Of a DNA stretch of 34,698 bases, positions 15,364 to 22,612 are shown in pieces. How positions within the stretch are numbered: the first letter of the stretch is position 1; every line of letters starts with the position of its first letter. The notes under the pieces were generated by a model. The model was not told where the DNA came from and made no database searches. It worked only from the letters and a program-made list of their open reading frames with translations. The translations under genes and the position numbers were made by a program. This DNA is from Actinomycetes bacterium (lineage in GTDB: Bacteria; Actinomycetota; Actinomycetes; Actinomycetales; Demequinaceae). The stretch lies in the NCBI GenBank assembly GCA_023432235.1, contig JAEYUX010000064.1, positions 1 through 34,698 of the forward strand, in the 5' to 3' direction.

Positions 15364-15879
15364 TCAATTCTGCTCGGCCTCTCTATCGGCACGCATCAAG
15401 TCTTGCACGAGGGCGAATGCCAAGGATGGCGAGTACCCCTTGCGACCCAAATGACCAACAACTCTGCGAACTCGCGCCTCTTTGTCTGCTCCCGCGGTTC
15501 TGCGCCAACGGGCCTCAGCAAGACTTCGCGCGGTTTCGCGCTGCGTGTCCACCGTGAGTGGTTCCAGCGCAGCCTCAATGTCGTCCGCGGAGAAGCCTTT
15601 GCGACGCAGTTCCATGGCGATCGCCCGCGGAGCAAGCCCGCGTTCTGCGTGGCGCGTTCTCGCAATGGTGGCAGCGAGCGCCGTGTCGTCAAGAAGTCCA
15701 ACCTCTTCATACCGCTCGATCAACGAGTCGGCGATCGCGGGCTCAACCTCTTTGGCGATAAGACGCCGGCGCAACTCTTCGCGCGATCGGGGCGCCCGAT
15801 CAAGAATTGCGAGCGCCAACGCACGCGCGCGCTCGGCAGGATCCGTCGTGGGTGGGTCCTGCCGAGCGCGCGTGGTCAT
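15364..15879 (-). CDS. recX: RecA regulator RecX
   Basis: Binds RecA filaments and limits RecA activity. 171 aa, helical throughout, with the RecX repeats visible as S-R-E-E-L-R-R-R-L, A-P-R-A-I-A-M-E-L-R-R-K-G and a C-terminal L-G-R-K-G-Y-S. ATG 15879 is 23 bases downstream of the recA stop, the standard recA-recX arrangement, so it should be induced with recA. No strong Shine-Dalgarno at normal spacing. Confidence 0.93.
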   Translation of the reverse strand: MTTRARQDPPTTDPAERARALALAILDRAPRSREELRRRLIAKEVEPAIADSLIERYEEVGLLDDTALAATIARTRHAERGLAPRAIAMELRRKGFSADDIEAALEPLTVDTQRETARSLAEARWRRTAGADKEARVRRVVGHLGRKGYSPSLAFALVQDLMRADREAEQN

Positions 15880-15902
15880 GGTGAAGAGGGGAAGGTCTCC
15901 CG

Positions 15903-16967
15903 CTAGAGAGAAGACTCCTCTTGCGCCATCGCGGCTTCGAGCGCCTCAATCGGGTCATCAACCGCAGGCACAGCGCCCACACCGAGCTTGGCCTTGATCT
16001 TCTTCTCGATCTCGGTGGCCAGATCCGGGTTGTCCTTCAAGAAGTTGCGGGCGTTCTCCTTGCCCTGTCCCAACTGGTCACCCTCGTACGTGTACCAGGC
16101 TCCCGACTTCTTGACGAAGCCATGCTCAACGCCCAGATCGATGATTCCGCCCTCCTTCGAAATGCCCTGTCCGTAGAGGATGTCAAACTCTGCCTGCTTG
16201 AAAGGAGGCGCCATCTTGTTCTTGACGACCTTGACGCGGGTGCGGTTACCAACGGGCTCAGTGCCCTCCTTGAGGGTCTCGATTCGCCGCACATCGAGAC
16301 GCACCGACGCGTAGAACTTGAGCGCCTTTCCGCCGGTTGTCGTTTCGGGCGAGCCGAAGAAGACGCCGATCTTCTCACGCAACTGGTTGATGAAGATCGC
16401 GGTGGTACCGGTGTTGTTGAGCGCACCGGTGATCTTTCGGAGTGCCTGCGACATCAAGCGAGCCTGCAAGCCGACGTGACTGTCACCCATTTCGCCCTCG
16501 ATCTCCGCCTTGGGCACCAACGCCGCGACCGAGTCGATGACAAGGATGTCGATTCCACCGGAACGGACGAGAATGTCCGCAATCTCAAGCGCCTGCTCAC
16601 CCGTGTCTGGCTGGGAGACGATCAGGCTGTCGGTGTCGACGCCGAGCTTCTTGGCGTACTCGGGATCGAGTGCGTGTTCGGCGTCAATAAACGCGGCGGT
16701 ACCGCCAGCACGCTGCACGCTCGCCACTGCGTGCAGTGCGACGGTGGTCTTACCCGAGGATTCGGGCCCGTAAATCTCAACGATGCGCCCGCGAGGCAGT
16801 CCGCCAATGCCGAGAGCGATGTCAAGAGCGATTGAGCCAGTGGGGATTGCTTCGACAGCGACGCGCTCCTGGTCGCCAAGCCGCATTGCCGAGCCCTTGC
16901 CGAACTGCCGGTCAATCTGTCCAAGCGCTGCCTCTAGGGCCTTTGCGCGATCCGCTGCTTGTGCCAT
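15903..16967 (-). CDS. recA: Recombinase RecA
   Basis: DNA strand exchange and co-protease for LexA cleavage. 354 aa from ATG 16967. Walker A G-P-E-S-S-G-K-T (67-74), Walker B L-V-I-D-S-V, and an acidic C-terminus (E-A-A-M-A-Q-E-E-S-S-L). The frame is open to 17015, but AAGGA seven bases before ATG 16967 and family alignment (M-A-Q-A-A-D-R) favour this start. No intein. It heads the chain recX-rny-miaB-miaA-dapF. Upstream are a perfect LexA box and a second, LexA-independent damage-type promoter. Confidence 0.98.
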   Translation of the reverse strand: MAQAADRAKALEAALGQIDRQFGKGSAMRLGDQERVAVEAIPTGSIALDIALGIGGLPRGRIVEIYGPESSGKTTVALHAVASVQRAGGTAAFIDAEHALDPEYAKKLGVDTDSLIVSQPDTGEQALEIADILVRSGGIDILVIDSVAALVPKAEIEGEMGDSHVGLQARLMSQALRKITGALNNTGTTAIFINQLREKIGVFFGSPETTTGGKALKFYASVRLDVRRIETLKEGTEPVGNRTRVKVVKNKMAPPFKQAEFDILYGQGISKEGGIIDLGVEHGFVKKSGAWYTYEGDQLGQGKENARNFLKDNPDLATEIEKKIKAKLGVGAVPAVDDPIEALEAAMAQEESSL

Positions 16968-17041
16968 GTGCTCATCCTTCATCGCTTGCGCCAACACCTG
17001 TCGGCTCGGGGACACCGTGAAGGTGCCGTGTCATACCTACG

Positions 17042-17064
17042 ACGCTACGACGCGCCTCTGACAT
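17042..17064 (-). promoter_or_regulatory. recA-proximal promoter resembling RecA-NDp/PafBC type
   Basis: Read leftward: ATGTCAGAG, eight bases, TAGCGT. Against TTGTCRGTG-N8-TANNNT it has exact spacing and two mismatches (positions 1 and 8). The predicted start lies about 68 bases before the recA ATG. Confidence 0.55.
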
Positions 17065-17127
17065 CGGCTCGACGACACTCGCCCCGTGGGGATAGTGGCC
17101 GAACATCTGCCCTGTGGACGAGAATAA

Positions 17128-17143
17128 TCGAACATGCGTTCGA
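17128..17143. promoter_or_regulatory. LexA box upstream of recA
   Basis: TCGAAC-ATGC-GTTCGA, a perfect palindromic match to the actinobacterial SOS consensus, 160 bases before the recA ATG. AT-rich GATTATTCT directly downstream could hold a -10. Confidence 0.92.
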
Positions 17144-17195
17144 ATGCGTGCGACACGCCGTGTTGTCATCGCGACGTCGTGAGGCTCCTCCGGAG

Positions 17196-17211
17196 AAAGG
17201 GCGCAAAGCCC
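17196..17211 (-). terminator. Weak hairpin after the DUF3046 gene
   Basis: On the minus strand GGGC-TTTGC-GCCC is followed by TTTCT, just past the DUF3046 stop. The stem is only 4 bp, so termination would be inefficient at best. Confidence 0.25.
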
Positions 17212-17216
17212 CAAGG

Positions 17217-17450
17217 TCAGCGTCGGGGAGGAACGATATGCCGAGGATCGAGACCGCGTCGCTGAGCGTCGGGCACATCCATTTGATCGCACAACGCATG
17301 CCACACGTCGCGGGGCGCGACTCCGCGCGCCAGCGCCTCATCAACGGTGAGTGAATCGAGTCCGGTCAGTGCAACCTCGCGACACAGCGTTGTCGCATAC
17401 GTATCGCCAAAGACCTCGATAACAAGGCCGCGAAACTCGGACAGCCGCAC
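17217..17450 (-). CDS. DUF3046 family protein
   Basis: 77 aa, function unknown. It matches the small actinobacterial DUF3046 family found next to recA: M-R-L-S-E-F at the start, then a D-T-Y-A core and D-V-W-H-A-L-C-D near the end, with a short extra tail. No catalytic or metal motif is obvious. GTG 17450 is 5 bases after the clgR stop, so the two are co-transcribed. It is separated from recA by 249 bases that hold the recA promoters. Confidence 0.85.
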   Translation of the reverse strand: MRLSEFRGLVIEVFGDTYATTLCREVALTGLDSLTVDEALARGVAPRDVWHALCDQMDVPDAQRRGLDPRHIVPPRR

Positions 17451-17455
17451 CAGAC

Positions 17456-17782
17456 CTACTGCTCGATTGACTGAAGCAGTTCCGGAACGGTGTCGGGGAT
17501 CGTCGGCATGACGGGCATACGGCCAAGGGACCGGGGATCGACGAGGCTCTCAGCAAGCTCGAATCGGTCCGAAACTTCGCGCAAGATCACCGACATCGGC
17601 ACGTCAAGTGCCTCGCAGATCGAGGACAGCAACTCGCTGGAGGCCTCTTTCTGGCCTCGCTCCACCTCACTGAGGTAGCCAAGGGAAACACGTGCCTCCG
17701 ACGAAATGTCGCGTAACGTCTTTCCCTGGCCCAAACGAGCGTCCCGGAGCACGTCGCCGAGTTCATTGCGAAGAATGGGCAT
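17456..17782 (-). CDS. clgR: ClgR-like XRE-family transcriptional regulator
   Basis: 108 aa. A helix-turn-helix of the Cro/CI type lies at about 14-70 (L-R-D-I-S-S-E-A-R-V-S-L-G-Y-L-S-E-V-E-R-G), very close to ClgR, which activates clp protease genes and some stress/repair genes in Corynebacterium and mycobacteria. ATG 17782 has AAGGGAG upstream; the longer open frame lacks this. Location beside cinA, DUF3046 and recA is the normal ClgR context. No clp gene is in the window, so targets here are unknown. Confidence 0.85.
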   Translation of the reverse strand: MPILRNELGDVLRDARLGQGKTLRDISSEARVSLGYLSEVERGQKEASSELLSSICEALDVPMSVILREVSDRFELAESLVDPRSLGRMPVMPTIPDTVPELLQSIEQ

Positions 17783-17879
17783 CCGAGCTCCCTTCACATA
17801 GCGTCCATCGTGCATGTTCGTTTTAACGCAGACTACCGCAGGCCTGTTCCCGATTCCGGTGCGCAAACCTCAAGAAAAC

Positions 17880-18350
17880 TCACGCCGCGAGCAACATGCG
17901 CAACTCGACGAGCGCCAATCGAGTGGTCTCACGTCTTATATCGTCGCGATTACCACTGAGGTGAAGTGTTGTGACGGTCTCGCCTTTAGGCCCGGCGACT
18001 GCGATCACCACAGTGCCTGGCGCCTCACCCCCATGCGGTTCTGGACCAGCAACGCCCGTTGTCGCCACCGCGACGTCCGCACCCATGAGACGTCGTGCAC
18101 CGCGCGCCATGGCCAGCGCCACCGGCTCGCTGACGGGCCCAAGAGTGTCGAGCAGATCCTGCGCGACACCGAGCACGTCATGCTTCACGTCAACCACGTA
18201 GGCAACGACGCCGCCGCGCACCACGTGCGAGGCCCCTGGCACCTCAACGAGCGCTTCGCAGACCTTTCCCCCGGTGAGCGACTCGGCCGTTGCGATCGTC
18301 ACACCGAGTTCGGAGGCGAGCGCGATGGCCTCGACCGCCTCAGAGCCCAT
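17880..18350 (-). CDS. CinA C-terminal-domain protein (nicotinamide-nucleotide amidase type)
   Basis: 156 aa, covering only the CinA C-terminal domain, which in E. coli PncC hydrolyses NMN to NaMN plus ammonia. Signatures: A-T-A-E-S-L-T-G-G (about 20-28), V-V-A-Y and A-V-A-T-T-G-V-A-G-P. The MoCF-like N-terminal CinA domain is absent, which is common in Actinobacteria. ATG 18350 overlaps the pgsA end by 11 bases, so it is coupled to pgsA. The historic link to competence/recA comes from neighbourhood only. Confidence 0.92.
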   Translation of the reverse strand: MGSEAVEAIALASELGVTIATAESLTGGKVCEALVEVPGASHVVRGGVVAYVVDVKHDVLGVAQDLLDTLGPVSEPVALAMARGARRLMGADVAVATTGVAGPEPHGGEAPGTVVIAVAGPKGETVTTLHLSGNRDDIRRETTRLALVELRMLLAA

Positions 18351-18948
18351 GTCCGCTTCCTTCCGCCGACGCCACCCGGGCGTCAGCAGCGTCGGGCTTC
18401 ACCGCGTGGGTACGCAGGATCCGCGCAATGCGCCACCCGTAGTCAATGCCCGTTGCCACTGCCACCACCACCGACGCCACAAGGATCCACCAACCCGCGG
18501 TGTCCACCCACGTGACGGCGACAGGCATGAGGAGCAAGAACAGCGCAATGACCTGCAGTGCGGTCTTCGCTTTGCCGCCCAGCGACGCTGGAATGACCAC
18601 ATCCTTCGCGACCGCGAGCCGGCCGAGAGTGACTCCCGCTTCACGGATCGCGATGACAATGAGTGGCCACCACGGGATTTCCTCGCGATAGGCGAGCACA
18701 GCGAGTCCGCCGAGCACAAGCGCCTTGTCGGCGAGCGGATCGGCAAGCTTGCCGAAGGCGGAGACAACGTCCCAACGTCGCGCCAGGTAGCCATCTAGCC
18801 AATCTGTGAAAGCGGCCGCGATAAACACGGCAAAGGCGAGCCACCGCAAACTTGCTTCCTCGCCGCCGTCCCACACGAGGCACAACACCATGACGGGAAC
18901 CGCGAAGAGCCGCAGCACCGTCAGCAGGTTGGGGACGTCACGGACCAC
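18340..18948 (-). CDS. pgsA: CDP-diacylglycerol-glycerol-3-phosphate 3-phosphatidyltransferase
   Basis: Makes phosphatidylglycerophosphate, committing CDP-diacylglycerol to phosphatidylglycerol/cardiolipin. 202 aa, about five membrane segments. The CDP-alcohol phosphotransferase motif is complete: D52, G53, A56, R57, G66, D70, D74. The frame is open to 19059 but runs into the divergent CapA gene. GTG 18948 gives the usual short N-terminus (V-P-N-L-L-T-V-L-R) and has a -10 hexamer six bases upstream. Confidence 0.92.
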   Translation of the reverse strand: MVRDVPNLLTVLRLFAVPVMVLCLVWDGGEEASLRWLAFAVFIAAAFTDWLDGYLARRWDVVSAFGKLADPLADKALVLGGLAVLAYREEIPWWPLIVIAIREAGVTLGRLAVAKDVVIPASLGGKAKTALQVIALFLLLMPVAVTWVDTAGWWILVASVVVAVATGIDYGWRIARILRTHAVKPDAADARVASAEGSGHGL

Positions 18949-18954
18949 GCCTAC

Positions 18955-18960
18955 AGCGTA
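18955..18960 (-). promoter_or_regulatory. Possible leaderless -10 of pgsA
   Basis: TACGCT on the minus strand, six bases before GTG 18948. No good -35. Confidence 0.4.
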
Positions 18961-18991
18961 CTGGGACGCGGTCTCACTGGGGACGACCAGC

Positions 18992-18997
18992 CATAAT
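18992..18997 (+). promoter_or_regulatory. Possible leaderless -10 of the CapA gene
   Basis: CATAAT seven bases before ATG 19005; it overlaps an earlier in-frame ATG at 18996, which is therefore a less likely start. Confidence 0.4.
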
Positions 18998-19004
18998 GGC
19001 GGGC

Positions 19005-20288
19005 ATGGCTTCACGCGCGCCCCGTCGGGCATCCCTTGCCCTCTGGCTTCCTGCCGCAATCGCCGTGGGCGTGATCGCGGGTGTGGCGGGGGCGCCGGCC
19101 TTCACGCCAGAGGACACGACGACACCGCCCACCGTCACGGTCGAACCCGAGTCAACGGTCGAGCGCGCGAGTGCGCCCACGCCTCCGCCCGCTCCCCCAA
19201 CGAGCTTTACCCTTGTCGCCACCGGCGACGTTCTCACTCACGCGCCAGTTGTCAGTTCCGCAACCACGGGCAACGGCATCGACTTCAGTCCCCTCACTGA
19301 GCCCATCCGTCCCTACATTGCTGGCGCCGATCTCGCGCTGTGCCACATGGAGGTGCCTGTCGCACCCCCGGGCACGGCGCCGTCCGGCTACCCGATGTTC
19401 GGCTCTCCCCGCGAGATGGTCCCTGATCTTGCTGAGGACGGCTGGGATGGCTGTTCGACTGCCTCCAATCACAGCGTCGACCGCCGCAAGGCAGGTATTG
19501 AAACGACGCTCGCCGAGTTCGCTGCGGCAGGAATGGGCGCCGCCGGTACGTCGCGCACTGAGACGGAAGCGCTGAGCACGCAGATGTACGTCGTTCAGGG
19601 AGACGGCGAGCCGGTAAGCGTCGCACACATCTCGCTCACATATGACAGCCTCAACGGACTTCCGAAGCCACCCGGCGAGCCCTGGGCGGTCGACACGTTC
19701 AACGCGGAGGCTTCCGACGCCGACCCCGTCATCGCTGCGGCCCAGCGTGCTCGTGACGCAGGCGCGGACGTCGTTGTCGCGTCAGTGCATTGCTGCGTCG
19801 AGTATCGAACCGAGCCAACGCCCGCCCAGAGGCTGTTGGCGGAGCGCATTGCGGAGTCGGGCGTCGTCGACCTGTATGTGGGCCACCATGCGCATGTGCC
19901 GCAGCCGATCGAGCTGCTCCCGGGCGGCCCCAACGGTGACGGCATGTGGGTCGCGTTCGGACTAGGCAACTACCTGTCAAACCAAGACACGCAGTGTTGC
20001 GTCGCACAAACGAACTCAGGCGTTCTCCTCACCGCGACGTTCACAGTCGACAGCGATAAACGCGTGACGGTTGCGCCCGAATGGACCCCCATCACGGTAG
20101 ACCGCCTCGGCAAGCACCGCGTTTATGCGCTCACAGACATTCCCGACGGCGTGGGGCGCCTCTCAGCGGCCGAGGTTGCCGCACGCATTGATCGAGTTGC
20201 AGCGGCGGTAGGCGGCCAGGCGCCGATGCGGACGACGCCGGCGCCGGCTCTTGCGCGCAGCATTGAGATGGTGCCACGGGACATGTAG
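19005..20288 (+). CDS. CapA-family exported protein (PGA_cap domain)
   Basis: 427 aa. N-terminal basic stretch and hydrophobic segment (about 8-28, signal or anchor), a Thr/Pro-rich linker, then a CapA/PGA_cap metallophosphoesterase-like domain. Visible motifs are L-V-A-T-G-D-V near its start, S-N-H-S-V-D, V-G-H-H-A-H-V-P-Q and G-L-G-N-Y-L-S. CapA proteins act in poly-gamma-glutamate synthesis or export in Bacillus; in Actinobacteria most lack capB/capC partners, as here, and their role is unclear. Where most members have H-W-G this one reads V-H-C-C-V-E-Y, and D-T-Q-C-C-V-A occurs later. Start ATG 19005 is chosen from the -10 spacing; 18996 is possible. Confidence 0.85.
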   Translation: MASRAPRRASLALWLPAAIAVGVIAGVAGAPAFTPEDTTTPPTVTVEPESTVERASAPTPPPAPPTSFTLVATGDVLTHAPVVSSATTGNGIDFSPLTEPIRPYIAGADLALCHMEVPVAPPGTAPSGYPMFGSPREMVPDLAEDGWDGCSTASNHSVDRRKAGIETTLAEFAAAGMGAAGTSRTETEALSTQMYVVQGDGEPVSVAHISLTYDSLNGLPKPPGEPWAVDTFNAEASDADPVIAAAQRARDAGADVVVASVHCCVEYRTEPTPAQRLLAERIAESGVVDLYVGHHAHVPQPIELLPGGPNGDGMWVAFGLGNYLSNQDTQCCVAQTNSGVLLTATFTVDSDKRVTVAPEWTPITVDRLGKHRVYALTDIPDGVGRLSAAEVAARIDRVAAAVGGQAPMRTTPAPALARSIEMVPRDM

Positions 20289-20332
20289 CGCGGCGCGAGA
20301 GGCGTCCGTGCGAAAAGCCTCCGTGCGAGCGA

Positions 20333-22612
20333 CTATTGCAACGTCGGTAGCGGTGGCAGATCGAACGGGTTATCGCGGTCTTGCGGCCGTGGGTCGATCC
20401 GACTATCGAGATACGACACCTGTTGCGCAATGACCGCGCTCGCTGGTTGTGCGACACCAAAGAGCCAACCCTGGCCGTAACGCCAGCCACACCGTGCGAG
20501 GAAGTCGGCTTGGGATTCGGTTTCGATGCCCTCTGCGATGGTCGCCAGCCCAAGTTCCCTCGCGAGAGCGCCAAGCGCGCGCGAGACCCGCGCGCCTGCC
20601 GGGTCCTCGGGGATCCCGGCAACAAAGGACATGTCGAGTTTCACCCCTGAGACAGGGAGGTCACGCAAGTACGACAACGGGGACACACCGGTTCCGAAGT
20701 CATCGAGAAGGATGGGCACTCCCGCGTTACGTAGCTCGGTGAGCTCATGGCGGATGCGCGTGTTCGGCGCAACCAATGACGCTTCCGTCAACTCGACAAC
20801 AAGACGCTGCGGGCTCAAATGATGGGCACCGATCGCAGCCAACACGGCATTCGCGAACTCACTGTCACCGAGTTGATCGGCGGACACATTGAGGGATACC
20901 CAGCACGAGGGAGACGGGTGACGGGCCATGAAATCCGCCGCCTGCTCCACCAGCATGCTGCCCAACTGAGTGGCGAGTTTGCGATCATCCAGAAGGCCAA
21001 GGAAGGCATTCGGCAGGAGGAGCCCGCGCGTGTGGTGCTGCCAGCGCACGAGCGCCTCGTACCCCACGACGGAACGCGTCGACAGCTCGTAAACTGGCTG
21101 GTAATGCAGCACTAGATCGCCATTTTCGATCGCCTGCGCCAGTTCACCTGCCAGCGCAGTCTGATTCTCAGTCGCGCTTCGCATCGTGGGGTCATACACC
21201 TCGGTGCGCGACTTGCCGAGCGCCTTCGCCCGGTACATCGCGGCATCGGCGGCGCTGAGCAGGCTGGGCGCGCCCCCTTGGATCGTCTCGTCGTCTGCCA
21301 TCGCGATGCCAACCGACGCGTGAAGGTTGAGCTGGTGGCGCTTCACCTGCAAAGGCCGCTTGAGGCCGGAGTGGATTGATGCGGCAATCTCAAACAATGC
21401 CTTCGATGCGTCAGGGTCCTGCACGACAATGACAAATTCGTCCCCGCCGATGCGAGCAACGGTGCCACGTCCGGCAGTTGCCGAGCGCAGTACTCCCGCG
21501 ACATGGACGAGCGCGTTGTCGCCTGTTGCGTGGCCAAAGCGATCGTTGAGACCTTTGAACCCGTCAAGGTCAACGGCAATGACGCCCACCCGCGCGGTGG
21601 GGTCGGGCTGGTCGAGAACCTGTTGCAACACATCCTGCATGAGCGTGCGATTCGCGAGACCCGTGAGCGGATCGTGCATCGCACGGTGGGCCATCAGCTC
21701 GGAACGCAAGCGGTCATCGGTTGAGTCGCGCACTTGAACGACGTAATGGTCAGGTGCGCCGCCCGCATATCTGACGAGCGCGACATCAAGTACTGCCCAC
21801 ACCACGTTTCCGTCCGCGCGCACATAACGCTTTTCCAGCGAGAAATGGTTCTGCAAGCCGTCGTACAACCGCTGGAGCTGGTCCCGCTCGGCCTGGAGAT
21901 CGTGGGGGTGAGAGAGCGCACTGAATGGAGTGCCCCGCAATGCCGACACGGTGGAACCCATCAGCTCTGCGAACGCCCGGTTCACTTCCATGAGGCGCCA
22001 CTCAAGGTCAACAAGGGCCATGCCACTTGGCGCGTTCTCCATCGCCCGGCGGAACTGGGTATCGGAACGCTGGAGCGCCTCAGCCGCTTCTTCGAGGCCC
22101 GTTGGATCCATCAACGTGGTGATCGTGGCGCGGGAGCCATCAATAGCGTCGTCCACAATGATCGAGCGCAAGTGAACCCAGCGAATGTCATCTCGCCCGC
22201 GGCGGCCGGGCACACCGATGACGCGTGGGCGCATATCGTCCCGACCAGGGGTGAAGACTTCTTGCGGCATGAGGGGACGCATGTGCTCGTCGACCGCGCG
22301 GAGCGGCATGCGGCTGAGCGAACGGCCTACCACCGCGTCCTTATCGAGACCGACCATCGCGGCGCCAACATCGGTGAGCAACACGACCTCGCCGGAATCG
22401 GCGACAACGACGATGCCGTCGCGTGCTGAGGCAAGAATCGCATCGACTTGATGGCGGAGGCGGCGCTCTCGAGCGAGGGCGTCATCCCGCGTCCGGCGCA
22501 CCTTGGCCGCGCGCACGAAGGACAGGAAAATGATGGCGCATCCGACGAGCAGGAGCACTGCGGCGCTCGCCGCAACCTCAGGCCGTTCAAGCAGGCCTAA
22601 GAATCCTCCCAT
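20333..22612 (-). CDS. PAS-PAS-GGDEF-EAL cyclic-di-GMP enzyme
   Basis: 759 aa. A membrane segment (about 13-33), a short coiled region, PAS-like domains (about 53-165 and 185-300), GGDEF (about 310-475) and EAL (about 485-735). The cyclase motif G-G-D-E-F is intact (389-393), with upstream D348, F352-K353 and N356-D357; there is no RxxD inhibitory site. The phosphodiesterase residues are also intact: EAL 519-521, N575, E607, D637-D638, K658, E694 and Q714. Both activities are therefore possible; which dominates cannot be read from sequence. ATG 22612 with GAGG upstream lies inside the end of ftsK (16-base overlap), so translation is coupled to ftsK. Confidence 0.93.
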   Translation of the reverse strand: MGGFLGLLERPEVAASAAVLLLVGCAIIFLSFVRAAKVRRTRDDALARERRLRHQVDAILASARDGIVVVADSGEVVLLTDVGAAMVGLDKDAVVGRSLSRMPLRAVDEHMRPLMPQEVFTPGRDDMRPRVIGVPGRRGRDDIRWVHLRSIIVDDAIDGSRATITTLMDPTGLEEAAEALQRSDTQFRRAMENAPSGMALVDLEWRLMEVNRAFAELMGSTVSALRGTPFSALSHPHDLQAERDQLQRLYDGLQNHFSLEKRYVRADGNVVWAVLDVALVRYAGGAPDHYVVQVRDSTDDRLRSELMAHRAMHDPLTGLANRTLMQDVLQQVLDQPDPTARVGVIAVDLDGFKGLNDRFGHATGDNALVHVAGVLRSATAGRGTVARIGGDEFVIVVQDPDASKALFEIAASIHSGLKRPLQVKRHQLNLHASVGIAMADDETIQGGAPSLLSAADAAMYRAKALGKSRTEVYDPTMRSATENQTALAGELAQAIENGDLVLHYQPVYELSTRSVVGYEALVRWQHHTRGLLLPNAFLGLLDDRKLATQLGSMLVEQAADFMARHPSPSCWVSLNVSADQLGDSEFANAVLAAIGAHHLSPQRLVVELTEASLVAPNTRIRHELTELRNAGVPILLDDFGTGVSPLSYLRDLPVSGVKLDMSFVAGIPEDPAGARVSRALGALARELGLATIAEGIETESQADFLARCGWRYGQGWLFGVAQPASAVIAQQVSYLDSRIDPRPQDRDNPFDLPPLPTLQ

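Noticed and set aside
14533..15906. 457-codon open frame opposite rny/recX
   Set aside because: It crosses two well-identified genes and their junction, and contains no recognisable domain.
16972..17304. 110-codon leftward frame between DUF3046 and recA
   Set aside because: It overlaps DUF3046 out of frame and covers the recA promoters; its composition is non-coding-like.
20299..20328. GAGGC/GCCTC hairpin and repeated TCCGTGCGA between the CapA and GGDEF/EAL genes
   Set aside because: Only a 5-bp stem with a 13-base loop and no T-run; too weak to call a terminator.
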